Shown one piece after another: positions 1 through 7,015 of a stretch of DNA of 12,604 nucleotides. How positions within the stretch are numbered: position 1 is the first letter of the stretch; every line of letters begins with the position of its first letter. Source of the DNA: an uncultured Bacteroidaceae bacterium (GTDB taxonomy: Bacteria; Bacteroidota; Bacteroidia; Bacteroidales; Bacteroidaceae); the NCBI GenBank assembly GCA_934394435.1, contig CAKRRN010000049.1, forward strand, positions 1-12,604, read 5' to 3'. The position numbers and the translations under genes were made by a program. Under the pieces are notes generated by a model that was given only the letters and a program-made list of their open reading frames with translations, ran no database searches and was not told where the DNA came from.

Positions 1-306
1 CGCCCCTTCTCTCTATGATATTAAATCAAATCGATCAATAGACGGCTTTTCTTGAATGAGTGAGTAATCCTCAAGGACGCAGACATACTATAGGTATAAT
101 GTCGGCAGCTCCGTCAGTACCAGCTAGGTGGTACTGGAGTGTCAGCAGGGTGGTACTGCAGTACCACATAGTAAAAACTGTAGTACCACTTAACTGGTAC
201 TGGACGCGGTACTGGCAGACTTGTCTCTGTAACCTCTGCTTGCGCTTCTAATGACCAACTTGGGATAAACTGGAATATGTTAGAGTCTATTGTCCATAAG
301 CGATAA
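1..306. other. Non-coding left edge, downstream of trmO
   Basis: No credible gene lies in these 306 bases. Short open frames exist on both strands around 60-320, but their translations are only the read-through of a repeated GTAC-containing motif, with no domain and no ribosome binding site. The region holds the hairpin array described at 115-215. Bases 1-114 and 216-306 show nothing I can assign. Because trmO is transcribed leftward and stops at 307, this is its 3' flank. Confidence 0.6.
115..215. repeat. Array of GGTACTG/CAGTACC inverted repeats
   Basis: Seven copies of a core GGTACTG or its complement lie in 101 bases, starting at 115 (complement), 130, 152, 159 (complement), 181 (complement, degenerate first base), 196 and 208. 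They pair into three successive perfect stems. The first is CAGTACCA at 115-122 with TGGTACTG at 129-136 (6-base loop). The second is an 18-bp loopless palindrome at 150-167. The third is AGTACCA at 182-188 with TGGTACT at 195-201 (6-base loop). The 10-mer GGTGGTACTG occurs at 127-136 and 149-158. It resembles a REP-type intergenic repeat; function is unknown. It lies 3' of the leftward trmO and could fold in that transcript. Confidence 0.8.
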
Positions 307-1011
307 TTACTCATCGACATTACTTTTTACTTCTGTTACCGTTAGCGTACCCTCCGACACCTGAAACGATATCTCCAGCTTGGAAAAAGGAAGCACATAG
401 GTGCGTTCGGGAGTGTTCTGATAATGTGGGCGTGGGTCTGAGGCAAGTATAGTTCTCAGGCTCTCGCGTTTTTCCTGTGGGATGAGAGATTCAAGTCTCT
501 CTGGAATTTCCACTTGGAGTGGCTTGACGCTCTCGTTCTGCTCTTGAGCAAACCCACCGCGTGCCTCTGGGTGTGCGTCTGCATAAGGTAGGTAGGGTTT
601 GATGTCGAGGATAGGAGTACCGCTCATCATATCCGCTCCTTCCACTTCTATCACGGGACCTTGGGGAGAATGGAGGATGATAGAGAGAATACGCACACAG
701 GAGAGTCCAATATGATTGGGGCGGAAGGGACTTCGTGTCGCCCATACTCCCATACGTATGTTTCCTCCCAAACGTGGCGGACGCACCGTTGGGTGCCAGG
801 GTTTCCCATCGTGAGCCTGGCTGAAGTCCCACAGCAGCCAGATATGACTGAACCCCTCAAGTCCGCGCAGGGCATCTGGATTGCGATACTCTGGAGTAAA
901 GATGATACGTCCTTTCAATCCCTTTACCAATCCACTCTGACGAGGCACCCCAAATTTTGTAGGGAAGTCTGTTTCTATATGTGCTATTACATCCATCTGA
1001 TCTTGATCCAT
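307..1011 (-). CDS. trmO: tRNA (N6-threonylcarbamoyladenosine(37)-N6)-methyltransferase TrmO (TsaA/YaeB family)
   Basis: The 234-aa product matches the size of the E. coli TrmO/YaeB family (about 235 aa). That family uses S-adenosylmethionine to N6-methylate threonylcarbamoyl-A37 of ANN-decoding tRNAs in the cytoplasm. Family blocks are visible in order: the N-terminal FPTKFGVPRQ (about 16-25), GLEGFSHIWLLWDF (50-63), the signature RPPRLGGNIRMGVWATRSPF (77-96) followed by RPNHIGLS, and LDIKPYLPYAD (135-145). The C-terminal third is variable, as usual in the family. I use the first ATG; a second Met six residues in would also leave a normal protein. It follows the MATE gene by 75 bp with no visible promoter between them, so co-transcription is likely. 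The function is known for the family, and nothing odd is seen in this copy. Confidence 0.93.
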   Translation of the reverse strand: MDQDQMDVIAHIETDFPTKFGVPRQSGLVKGLKGRIIFTPEYRNPDALRGLEGFSHIWLLWDFSQAHDGKPWHPTVRPPRLGGNIRMGVWATRSPFRPNHIGLSCVRILSIILHSPQGPVIEVEGADMMSGTPILDIKPYLPYADAHPEARGGFAQEQNESVKPLQVEIPERLESLIPQEKRESLRTILASDPRPHYQNTPERTYVLPFSKLEISFQVSEGTLTVTEVKSNVDE

Positions 1012-1086
1012 TTTATTTTGGACTTCATCCTTCGTTTTCTAGCATTTCTATTGTCAAGAAAGCCACTCGACCTCTTTTCTCAGATA

Positions 1087-2427
1087 CTATGAGTCAGACC
1101 TTGACTTGCAACTATGCAGGAAGCGCAGCATGTAGAGCACGCCAGCCGTGGTGAGTCCGAAGGGGAAAGCCCACCATACGCCTGTGATACCCCCATGACA
1201 GGGGAAGCCAAACAGGTAACCCAGCGGGAGTGAAACCACGAAGTATGCGATAAAGGCTATCCATATCATCGGCTTCACGTCAGCCATACCACGCAGGGCA
1301 TTGGCGAAGATGCACTGCATGGCATCGCCATACTGATACAGGCACAAAGGGATGATGAGCGATGCCACCATGAGAGATACTTCTCCATCATTAGTGAACC
1401 AGAACCCGATATGATGACGAAGCAAGAAGATGACCACTGCCAGTAGAGTACCCATTATCCAAGTAAGATGCAGACCGGCAAAAGCCACGTTACGCGAGTC
1501 GGTGATGCGTTCCTTGCCTCGGAAGTAGCTAACAGCAATTGCCACAGCTGCTGCCATACCATAGAAGAGCATAAAGCAGAGCTGGCTGATGGTGATAACT
1601 ATCTGATGAGCTGCCAACTGGGTAGCTCCCAACCATCCTATATAGAATGCACTCAGACTGAAGGACGCACTCTCCATGCCCATCTGCAACATAATAGGCA
1701 AGCCCATGTGGGTAAGTTCACGCAGCGAGGCGCGTTCCACACGAGAACTCTTGTAGCAGTTATTGTATTCGCGATACCTTTTTGTGCAGCGAAAGATAAA
1801 CTCCATCACCATCCACATGGCCACACGGCTCAGCAAGGTAGAGACACCTGCACCCAGCAGTCCCATCTCAGGAAGAGGACCAATACCATAGATAAGCATC
1901 CAGTTGCCAATGATGTTCATCACATTGCCACCCAGCAATACCCACATGGGCAGTTTGGTGTCTTGAATGCCATCGGCAAACTGCTTAAAGGCGTTGAACA
2001 TCATCTGGGGCAATACGCTCAGGGTGAGCACCAGTAGATAAGGACGCATGAGCGGTATGAGGTGCTGGGGCAAGCCCACCTTGTCCATACACAAAAAAAG
2101 CACAGCCATAACTGCCATCAGCAGACTTGCCATCAGGGCGTTGGCTGCAAGGCTGTTTTTAAGTTTACCACCAATCAAGTGGTTGTTGCCTTGTCCCAGC
2201 AATGCACCCACCACGGGAGTGAGACCATACGAGAATCCCATCCCTGCGATGAGCACCATGCCCATGATATTGTTTACAAAGCCTGCTGCGGACAGTTCGT
2301 CTGTGCCGTAGTGACCAATCATTAAAGTATCGGCAAAACCCATTATGATAGTGCCCAGTTGGCCAATCATAATGGGTATGCCTAATGATAACAGTTTAGG
2401 ATAATGCTTGCAGTACTTTCCAGTCAT
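1087..2427 (-). CDS. MATE-family efflux transporter (NorM-like)
   Basis: This is a 446-aa, strongly hydrophobic inner-membrane protein, the usual length of MATE antiporters, which export cationic drugs or metabolites in exchange for Na+ or H+. Two related halves can be seen. The N-half has the typical GQLGTIIMGFADTLMIGHYG (residues 22-41) with ELSAAGFVN after it, then GLTPVVGALLGQGN (68-81) and the FADGIQDTKLPMW block (150-162). The C-half has LGATQLAAHQIV (266-277) and NALRGMADVKPMIW (376-389). About 12 membrane segments fit. The substrate cannot be read from sequence. It has its own promoter overlapping the end of clpB, and an 88-bp gap after clpB that contains a hairpin leader. The start region is AT-rich, without a clear Shine-Dalgarno. 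It probably shares a transcript with trmO downstream. Confidence 0.92.
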   Translation of the reverse strand: MTGKYCKHYPKLLSLGIPIMIGQLGTIIMGFADTLMIGHYGTDELSAAGFVNNIMGMVLIAGMGFSYGLTPVVGALLGQGNNHLIGGKLKNSLAANALMASLLMAVMAVLFLCMDKVGLPQHLIPLMRPYLLVLTLSVLPQMMFNAFKQFADGIQDTKLPMWVLLGGNVMNIIGNWMLIYGIGPLPEMGLLGAGVSTLLSRVAMWMVMEFIFRCTKRYREYNNCYKSSRVERASLRELTHMGLPIMLQMGMESASFSLSAFYIGWLGATQLAAHQIVITISQLCFMLFYGMAAAVAIAVSYFRGKERITDSRNVAFAGLHLTWIMGTLLAVVIFLLRHHIGFWFTNDGEVSLMVASLIIPLCLYQYGDAMQCIFANALRGMADVKPMIWIAFIAYFVVSLPLGYLFGFPCHGGITGVWWAFPFGLTTAGVLYMLRFLHSCKSRSDS

Positions 2428-2449
2428 TTCTTATTTATCTTGTTGAGTA

Positions 2450-2492
2450 GAGGCTTCTGCGCCTCCCGCTTTGCCCCTCATGAGCAAAGCGG
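2450..2492 (-). promoter_or_regulatory. Tandem hairpins in the MATE mRNA leader
   Basis: A perfect 9-bp inverted repeat, CCGCTTTGC at 2466-2474 with GCAAAGCGG at 2484-2492, has a 9-base loop. Directly next to it is a 5-bp stem, GAGGC at 2450-2454 with GCCTC at 2461-2465, with a 6-base loop. In the leftward direction they would lie at the very 5' end of the MATE transcript if the promoter at 2496-2527 is used. No U-run follows on that strand, so a mRNA-stabilising or translation-controlling leader is more likely than a simple terminator. They could also mark the clpB 3' end. Confidence 0.5.
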
Positions 2493-2495
2493 CTG

Positions 2496-2527
2496 CAAAG
2501 TTACTCCTTTCCTGCTTAATTACCAAA
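2496..2527 (-). promoter_or_regulatory. Bacteroidetes-type promoter for MATE-trmO
   Basis: Read on the minus strand, TTTG (2524-2527) is followed after 20 bases by TAACTTTG (2496-2503). This closely fits the known Bacteroidetes sigma-ABfr consensus of TTTG, about 19 bp, TAnnTTTG. The -33 element overlaps the final codons of clpB. Transcription would start near 2490 and read into the MATE gene, whose ATG is at 2427. Confidence 0.65.
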
Positions 2528-5074
2528 TGTCAGTTGCTCTCCGTTAGCATCCACTCTGATGGGACGCTCGCGGTCGATACCACCAGCCAGCAGTTTCTTA
2601 CTCAAATCGTTGAGCAGGAGTCTCTGTATGGCTCTCTTTACAGGACGTGCACCGAAGTCGGGATCGTAACCAGCGTCTGCCAACAGGTTGATAGCCTCAT
2701 CGGTCAGTTCCAACTTGATACCATTCTGTGCCAGCATCTTGGTCACACCACTTATCTGCAGTCTCACCACTTGACGTATCTCACCCAGCGTGAGCGGTTT
2801 GAAGATGATGGTCTCATCGATACGGTTGAGGAACTCAGGCCGTATGGTCTTCTTCAGCAACTCCAGCACCTGTCTCTTGGCCTCCTCCTGGTCCTTGCAG
2901 TTCTGTATAATCTGACTACCCAGGTTGCTGGTCATGATGATGATGGTGTTCTTGAAGTTCACCGTGCGACCCTTTGAGTCGGTCAGTCGCCCATCGTCCA
3001 ATACCTGAAGCAGGATGTTGAACACATCGGGATGAGCCTTCTCTATCTCATCGAAGAGAACCACCTGATAAGGTTTGCGCCTTACGGCTTCGGTCAGTTG
3101 TCCACCCTCATCGTAGCCCACGTATCCTGGAGGTGCTCCTATCAGACGTGAGACGCTGAACTTCTCTTGGTACTCGCTCATGTCTATTCGCGTCATCATC
3201 TGCTCATCGTTGAACAGATAGTCTGCCAGAGCCTTTGCCAATTCTGTCTTACCCACACCCGTGGTACCCAAGAAGATGAAACTACCGATAGGTCTCTTGG
3301 GGTCTTGCAGACCAGCTCGGCTACGCCTTACGGCATCGCTCACAGCCTGTATGGCCTCGTCTTGTCCGATGACACGCTTGTGGAGTTCCTCCTCCAAGTG
3401 CAGTAGCTTCTCACGCTCGCTCTGCATCATACGGCTCACAGGAATACCTGTCCAGCGACTCACCACATCGGCAATATCGTCAGCGGTCACCTCCTCTTTC
3501 ACCATAGCCTCAGCTCCCTGCGTCTGGTGCAGTTCGTCTTGAATCTTCTTGATGTCTTGCTCCAGTTGCTGCAGTTTGCCATAGCGTATCTCAGCCACAC
3601 GTCCGTAGTTACCTTCGCGCTCAGCCTTCTCAGCCTCGAACTTCAGTTGCTCCATCTCCTGTTTGTCCTGCTGAATCTTGTTCACCAGAGCACGTTCACC
3701 TTCCCATTTACTTCGGAAAGTCTTCTCCTGCTCCTGCAAATCAGCAATCTCCTTGTTGAGTGACTGTAGTTTCTCAGAGTCACCCTCACGCTTGATGGCC
3801 TCACGCTCAATCTCCAGTTGCTTCAGTCTACGAGTGAGTTCATCCAATTCCTCGGGCAGAGAGTCACGCTCCATACGTAGTTTGGCTGCAGCCTCATCCA
3901 TCAAGTCAATGGCCTTGTCGGGCAAGAAACGATCAGTGATGTAACGTGTGGAGAGTTCCACGGCAGCGATAATGGCATCGTCCTGTATACGCACATGATG
4001 GTGATTTTCGTAGCGTTCCTTCAGTCCACGCAGAATACTGATGCTGGCAGCTGTGTCAGGCTCGTCTACCATCACGGTCTGGAAGCGTCGCTCCAGAGCC
4101 TTATCCTTCTCAAAGTACTTCTGGTATTCGTCGAGTGTGGTGGCACCTATGCTACGCAGTTCACCTCTGGCCAATGCTGGCTTCAAGATGTTGGCAGCGT
4201 CCATGGCACCTTCGCCCTTGCCTGCGCCTACCAGAGTATGTATCTCATCGATGAAGAGTATGATGCGTCCCTCACTCTTGGTCACCTCGTTGACAACGCT
4301 CTTGAGTCGCTCCTCAAACTCGCCCTTGTACTTAGCGCCAGCCACCAGAGCACCCATATCCAAGCTATAGAGTTGCTTGTCCTTCAAGTTCTCGGGCACA
4401 TCGCCTCGCAAGATTCTGTGGGCAAGTCCCTCCACGATGGCGGTCTTACCCGTACCAGGTTCACCTATCAGAATAGGGTTGTTCTTGGTACGACGTGACA
4501 GTATCTGAAGCACTCTACGTATCTCCTCGTCACGTCCTATCACGGGGTCAAGTTTACCAGCACGTGCCTCATCTACCAAGTTGCGTGCGTATTTGCTCAA
4601 GCTCTGGTAGGTATCCTCACTTGACTGACTGGTTACCTTTTGTCCGCCTCGCAGTTCGCTTATCGCACGTTTGAGTTCCTCCTTGGTCAGCCCCATGTCC
4701 TTCAGCATCTTGCTGGCTGTGCAGTCGGTGTCAGCGATACCCATCAGCAGATGTTCTACCGATACGTATTCGTCACCGCCTTGCTGTGCCAGGTCCTCTG
4801 CCTTCTGCAACACCTGACTGGCCTGTTGACTCAAGTAGGGTTGTCCTCCCTGTACCTTGGGCAGGCTGCTTATCTGTGCGTCCACGGCTTGCTGTACCGT
4901 GGTGGGGTTCATACCCAGCTTCTGGAATATGAACCGTGTGACCTCCTCGGCCACCTGCATCACGCCGCTCAGCAGGTGCTCAGGCTCAATGGCCTGTTGT
5001 CCCTGGCGCTGTACACGCTTGAGGGCTTCCTGCACTGCCTCCTGGGCTTTGATGGTGTATTTTTCCATGTTCAT
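2516..5074 (-). CDS. clpB: ATP-dependent chaperone/disaggregase ClpB
   Basis: The 852-aa product is close to E. coli ClpB (857 aa), a hexameric cytosolic AAA+ machine that rescues aggregated proteins together with DnaK. Domains in order: a Clp-N repeat domain (about 1-145, with QAIEPEHLL and DEYVSVEHLL); NBD1 with Walker A GEPGTGKT (204-211), Walker B ILFIDE (272-277), pore loop KYKG (248-251) and LERR (327-330); a coiled-coil M domain (about 405-520), which separates ClpB from ClpC/ClpA; NBD2 with Walker A GTTGVGKT (603-610), pore loop GYVG (650-653), Walker B VVLFDE (671-676) and sensor-2 GARPVKR (808-814). No IGF/IGL loop for ClpP is apparent, as expected for ClpB. The first ATG has a Shine-Dalgarno at good spacing; a second ATG two codons later is possible. 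It is expected to be stress-induced, but no heat-shock operator I can name is present. Confidence 0.98.
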   Translation of the reverse strand: MNMEKYTIKAQEAVQEALKRVQRQGQQAIEPEHLLSGVMQVAEEVTRFIFQKLGMNPTTVQQAVDAQISSLPKVQGGQPYLSQQASQVLQKAEDLAQQGGDEYVSVEHLLMGIADTDCTASKMLKDMGLTKEELKRAISELRGGQKVTSQSSEDTYQSLSKYARNLVDEARAGKLDPVIGRDEEIRRVLQILSRRTKNNPILIGEPGTGKTAIVEGLAHRILRGDVPENLKDKQLYSLDMGALVAGAKYKGEFEERLKSVVNEVTKSEGRIILFIDEIHTLVGAGKGEGAMDAANILKPALARGELRSIGATTLDEYQKYFEKDKALERRFQTVMVDEPDTAASISILRGLKERYENHHHVRIQDDAIIAAVELSTRYITDRFLPDKAIDLMDEAAAKLRMERDSLPEELDELTRRLKQLEIEREAIKREGDSEKLQSLNKEIADLQEQEKTFRSKWEGERALVNKIQQDKQEMEQLKFEAEKAEREGNYGRVAEIRYGKLQQLEQDIKKIQDELHQTQGAEAMVKEEVTADDIADVVSRWTGIPVSRMMQSEREKLLHLEEELHKRVIGQDEAIQAVSDAVRRSRAGLQDPKRPIGSFIFLGTTGVGKTELAKALADYLFNDEQMMTRIDMSEYQEKFSVSRLIGAPPGYVGYDEGGQLTEAVRRKPYQVVLFDEIEKAHPDVFNILLQVLDDGRLTDSKGRTVNFKNTIIIMTSNLGSQIIQNCKDQEEAKRQVLELLKKTIRPEFLNRIDETIIFKPLTLGEIRQVVRLQISGVTKMLAQNGIKLELTDEAINLLADAGYDPDFGARPVKRAIQRLLLNDLSKKLLAGGIDRERPIRVDANGEQLTFGN

Positions 5075-5084
5075 ATATCTTGTT

Positions 5085-5092
5085 CTCCTTTC
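5085..5092 (-). promoter_or_regulatory. Shine-Dalgarno site of clpB
   Basis: On the minus strand GAAAGGAG ends 10 bases before the ATG at 5074. This strong site is unusual for a Bacteroidales gene. It favours the first ATG over the one at 5068, which would be 16 bases away. Confidence 0.7.
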
Positions 5093-5161
5093 TTTTCTTT
5101 ATGTTATTCTTAAAGTTTCTGCCAATAGAGTTACAAGATAAATGCAAGTATTTGTCATTCA

Positions 5162-5192
5162 GACATTTTGACGTATCATTGGACAAAATGTC
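5162..5192. promoter_or_regulatory. Perfect inverted repeat upstream of clpB
   Basis: GACATTTTG (5162-5170) and CAAAATGTC (5184-5192) are exact reverse complements separated by 13 bases. The site lies in the 159-bp gap between the oxidoreductase stop (5234) and the clpB start (5074), about 88 bases before the clpB ATG. No U-run follows on the minus strand, so it does not look like a terminator. A protein-binding operator or a folded 5' leader of clpB is an inference. I see no clean TAnnTTTG box nearby; the closest is TATCTTG on the minus strand at about 5134-5140. Confidence 0.5.
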
Positions 5193-5233
5193 GCAAGGAA
5201 GGCAACAGTTGGCTTGCTCACATGGACGATGTG

Positions 5234-6211
5234 TCATACATACTGCATCCGCTCCAGTGCGATAGCTATCTCCTGAGCCACACGTGTCACGTAGGGCACG
5301 ATGATGTGGCATTGCTGCTGATTCTCGATGAGCAGACGTGCCTCCTCAAACTCCCACCACAGGCGGTGATGCTCCTCACTGAGTTTCACATGCTCGTCCT
5401 CCTTACCGTTGCGGTGAATAATAAACTCTCTCATGACACTCACAGAACCTGGAATCTCCACCCATCCCTCCTCGCACTGGATGCAACCATGGCTCAGTCC
5501 ATCTGAGTCTTTCGAGGCAGACAGGGTAGCCACACTGGTGGGATAGTGGCACACGAGCGTTCCGCTTAGGTCAATGCCATTGTAACCCAGATTGCGTGCG
5601 TAGGCAACCGTTCTTGGTGGGCCGAACAACCCGATGGCAAAGCACAGGTTGTAGATATTGAGATCCATCATGCTGCCACCAGACATCTGTGGGTCAAACA
5701 CAGGAGTTATCTCCCCGTGCAGATAGCGGTCGTAACGTGAACTACGCTGAGCATAGTGTGCTGTCACCATACGTGGGGTGCCCAGTGTGGACACCACCTC
5801 CTGCAGTTGACGATAGAGCGGATTGTAGAGCAGACTGAAGGCAGGCAGGCAATAGACGCAATGCTGGATAGAGCAGTCGATCAGTTGCTCCATCTCCACA
5901 CGTGTAACCGTGATAGGCTTCTCCACCAGCACATTGTGCCCAGCCTGCATCGCGCGTAAAGCATAATCGTGATGTACGTGATTGGCATTTGCAATGTACA
6001 CGTAGTCAGCCTCTGCCTCCTGGAGCATGCGATCGTAGTCTGTATAGACAAACCCATCGGGCGCATACTTCATACATAGATCTATGGCGTGCTCCACGCT
6101 ATGCTCACGTGCGTAAATGCCCGTCACTTCTATCTTCCCAGCAAACTCCTGGCTCAGCATCTCCAACACCTCGCCCACTATCTTTCCCGTTCCTGCTATG
6201 CTTATCTTCAT
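5234..6211 (-). CDS. Gfo/Idh/MocA-family NAD(P)-dependent oxidoreductase
   Basis: This 325-aa cytosolic protein has the standard two-domain layout. The N-terminal Rossmann fold begins MKISIAGTGKIV, with the dinucleotide loop GTGKIV at 7-12. It continues through ADYVYIANANHVHHDYALRA (68-87) to the signature EKP at 97-99, whose Lys usually takes part in catalysis. The C-terminal alpha/beta domain has GGSMMDLNIYNL (178-189), where this family places substrate-binding Asp and His/Tyr residues. Family members oxidise or reduce sugars, inositols and related compounds. The substrate is not predictable here, and no carbohydrate operon surrounds it. The first ATG places the Rossmann motif at the N-terminus as expected. 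It is divergent from the upxY-like operon. A TAACTTTG element lies about 59 bp upstream. Confidence 0.9.
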   Translation of the reverse strand: MKISIAGTGKIVGEVLEMLSQEFAGKIEVTGIYAREHSVEHAIDLCMKYAPDGFVYTDYDRMLQEAEADYVYIANANHVHHDYALRAMQAGHNVLVEKPITVTRVEMEQLIDCSIQHCVYCLPAFSLLYNPLYRQLQEVVSTLGTPRMVTAHYAQRSSRYDRYLHGEITPVFDPQMSGGSMMDLNIYNLCFAIGLFGPPRTVAYARNLGYNGIDLSGTLVCHYPTSVATLSASKDSDGLSHGCIQCEEGWVEIPGSVSVMREFIIHRNGKEDEHVKLSEEHHRLWWEFEEARLLIENQQQCHIIVPYVTRVAQEIAIALERMQYV

Positions 6212-6269
6212 AGTTCTAATATACCTTAATATAAATATACGCGCGTGAGGGTAGTCCCTATCTGCTCTA

Positions 6270-6277
6270 CAAAGTTA
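6270..6277 (-). promoter_or_regulatory. -7 element for the oxidoreductase gene
   Basis: TAACTTTG on the minus strand fits the Bacteroidetes TAnnTTTG element and lies 58 bp before the ATG at 6211. I do not see a convincing TTTG -33 element at the expected distance, so the call rests on the -7 box alone. Confidence 0.45.
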
Positions 6278-6459
6278 GTGCTTTTGTCTGAATAGAACGT
6301 GTGGTGATGTAGGTGATTACCCACAAAAAGTCTCCTCTTATTTGCAAGGATACATGATATTTATTAGACTACCAACCTGTTCTTGACATATTTATAGTTT
6401 TCTTGTCCATGTGGAGTAAATTTTTCTTACGCAAAAAAAAATGGTAACAAAAAAAATAT

Positions 6460-6467
6460 TAACTTTG
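6460..6467 (+). promoter_or_regulatory. -7 element of the upxY-like/protease operon
   Basis: TAACTTTG lies after two A-rich tracts (6433-6441 and 6450-6456) in an AT-rich stretch and matches TAnnTTTG exactly. The -33 region has no clear TTTG. Transcription would start near 6475 and enter a leader of about 540 bases before the probable start codon at 7016. Confidence 0.5.
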
Positions 6468-6485
6468 CAACGGCTTACAAGTTCA

Positions 6486-6568
6486 CCAGCCTGCACCGTG
6501 GCAACTCGGCACAGACAATAGGAGAACAGCCCACGCCGAGCTGATAGCCAGGAGGCACGGTCAACTGG
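6486..6568 (+). promoter_or_regulatory. Nested-stem RNA structure in the leader
   Basis: Three stems nest within one another near the expected 5' end of the transcript: CCAG (6486-6489) with CTGG (6565-6568), ACCGTG (6495-6500) with CACGGT (6556-6561), and CTCGGC (6505-6510) with GCCGAG (6535-6540). The nesting and GC-rich pairing in an AT-rich neighbourhood suggest a real fold. It matches no riboswitch class I recognise. It could be the target at which a UpxY-type antiterminator is recruited. Confidence 0.4.
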
Positions 6569-7000
6569 CCACAAGCGGGCAATGGGTGGGAAAGAGCCAA
6601 GACATATTGAAGGCGTTTACTTCAACGCTACGTTCCGCAGACACTCTGAAACGTGAGAAATTTCTAAAGTGTACATACTGCCTCGAACTTAGCAACGGTA
6701 GATGCCCAGGGTGTGACTATACACATGCCTGCAACCGACTGGCAGCGGACTGCGTTTCATTCCAAAGATGAGACAGACGTTCAATCACCAGCCTCTTGCA
6801 CGGAATTTGTTATATTCATATCGGCGTGGGCTATACTGTTGTTCGTTCAGCAGTATAGGGCATTTCTCACGGCCTCAGAGTGTGGATCGGACAACGGACG
6901 GTTCACGCTTTTTTGTGTTGCCACGCATCATCCAGCCAGACTTTGGCGACATGTACATCAGGATATGGAACACCACAGTGCTACACCAAATGTAAGAGCA

Positions 7001-7008
7001 GAAGAAGG
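7001..7008 (+). promoter_or_regulatory. Ribosome binding site that sets the upxY-like start
   Basis: GAAGAAGG ends 7 bases before the ATG at 7016. The alternative ATGs at 6713 and 6965 have weaker upstream sequence, so this site decides the start. Confidence 0.5.
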
Positions 7009-7015
7009 CTCACCA

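Larger units (their letters stand above)
6468..7015 (+). other. Long leader region upstream of the upxY-like gene
   Basis: About 550 bases lie between the -7 element and the likely upxY-like start. Several short open frames cross it in different phases, but none has a clear start site or family. One, from a GTG at 6586 to 6771 (61 aa), contains a CxxC-x7-CxxC pattern and is discussed as a finding. The open frame that contains the NGN domain runs back to 6713, but its first 100 codons show no conserved features and are probably not translated. UpxY-type regulators are known to act on long 5' leaders of their own operons. The length here fits that, but this is inference. Confidence 0.45.

Noticed and set aside
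60..320. Short open frames on both strands at the left edge
   Set aside because: Their peptides are translations of the GTAC repeat array in both directions, with no ribosome binding site and no domain.
661..1092. Plus-strand 143-codon frame opposite trmO
   Set aside because: It is antisense to a clear TrmO coding sequence, and its translation shows no family features.
1468..5141. Numerous plus-strand frames opposite MATE and clpB
   Set aside because: They are shadows of strongly conserved minus-strand genes.
6212..6600. Invertible promoter of the kind found at Bacteroides capsule loci
   Set aside because: I looked for long inverted repeats flanking the -7 element at 6460 and found no convincing pair, and no invertase gene is in the window.
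6713..7015. N-terminal extension of the upxY-like frame back to 6713
   Set aside because: The first 100 residues have no resemblance to NusG-family proteins, and a good ribosome binding site precedes the ATG at 7016.
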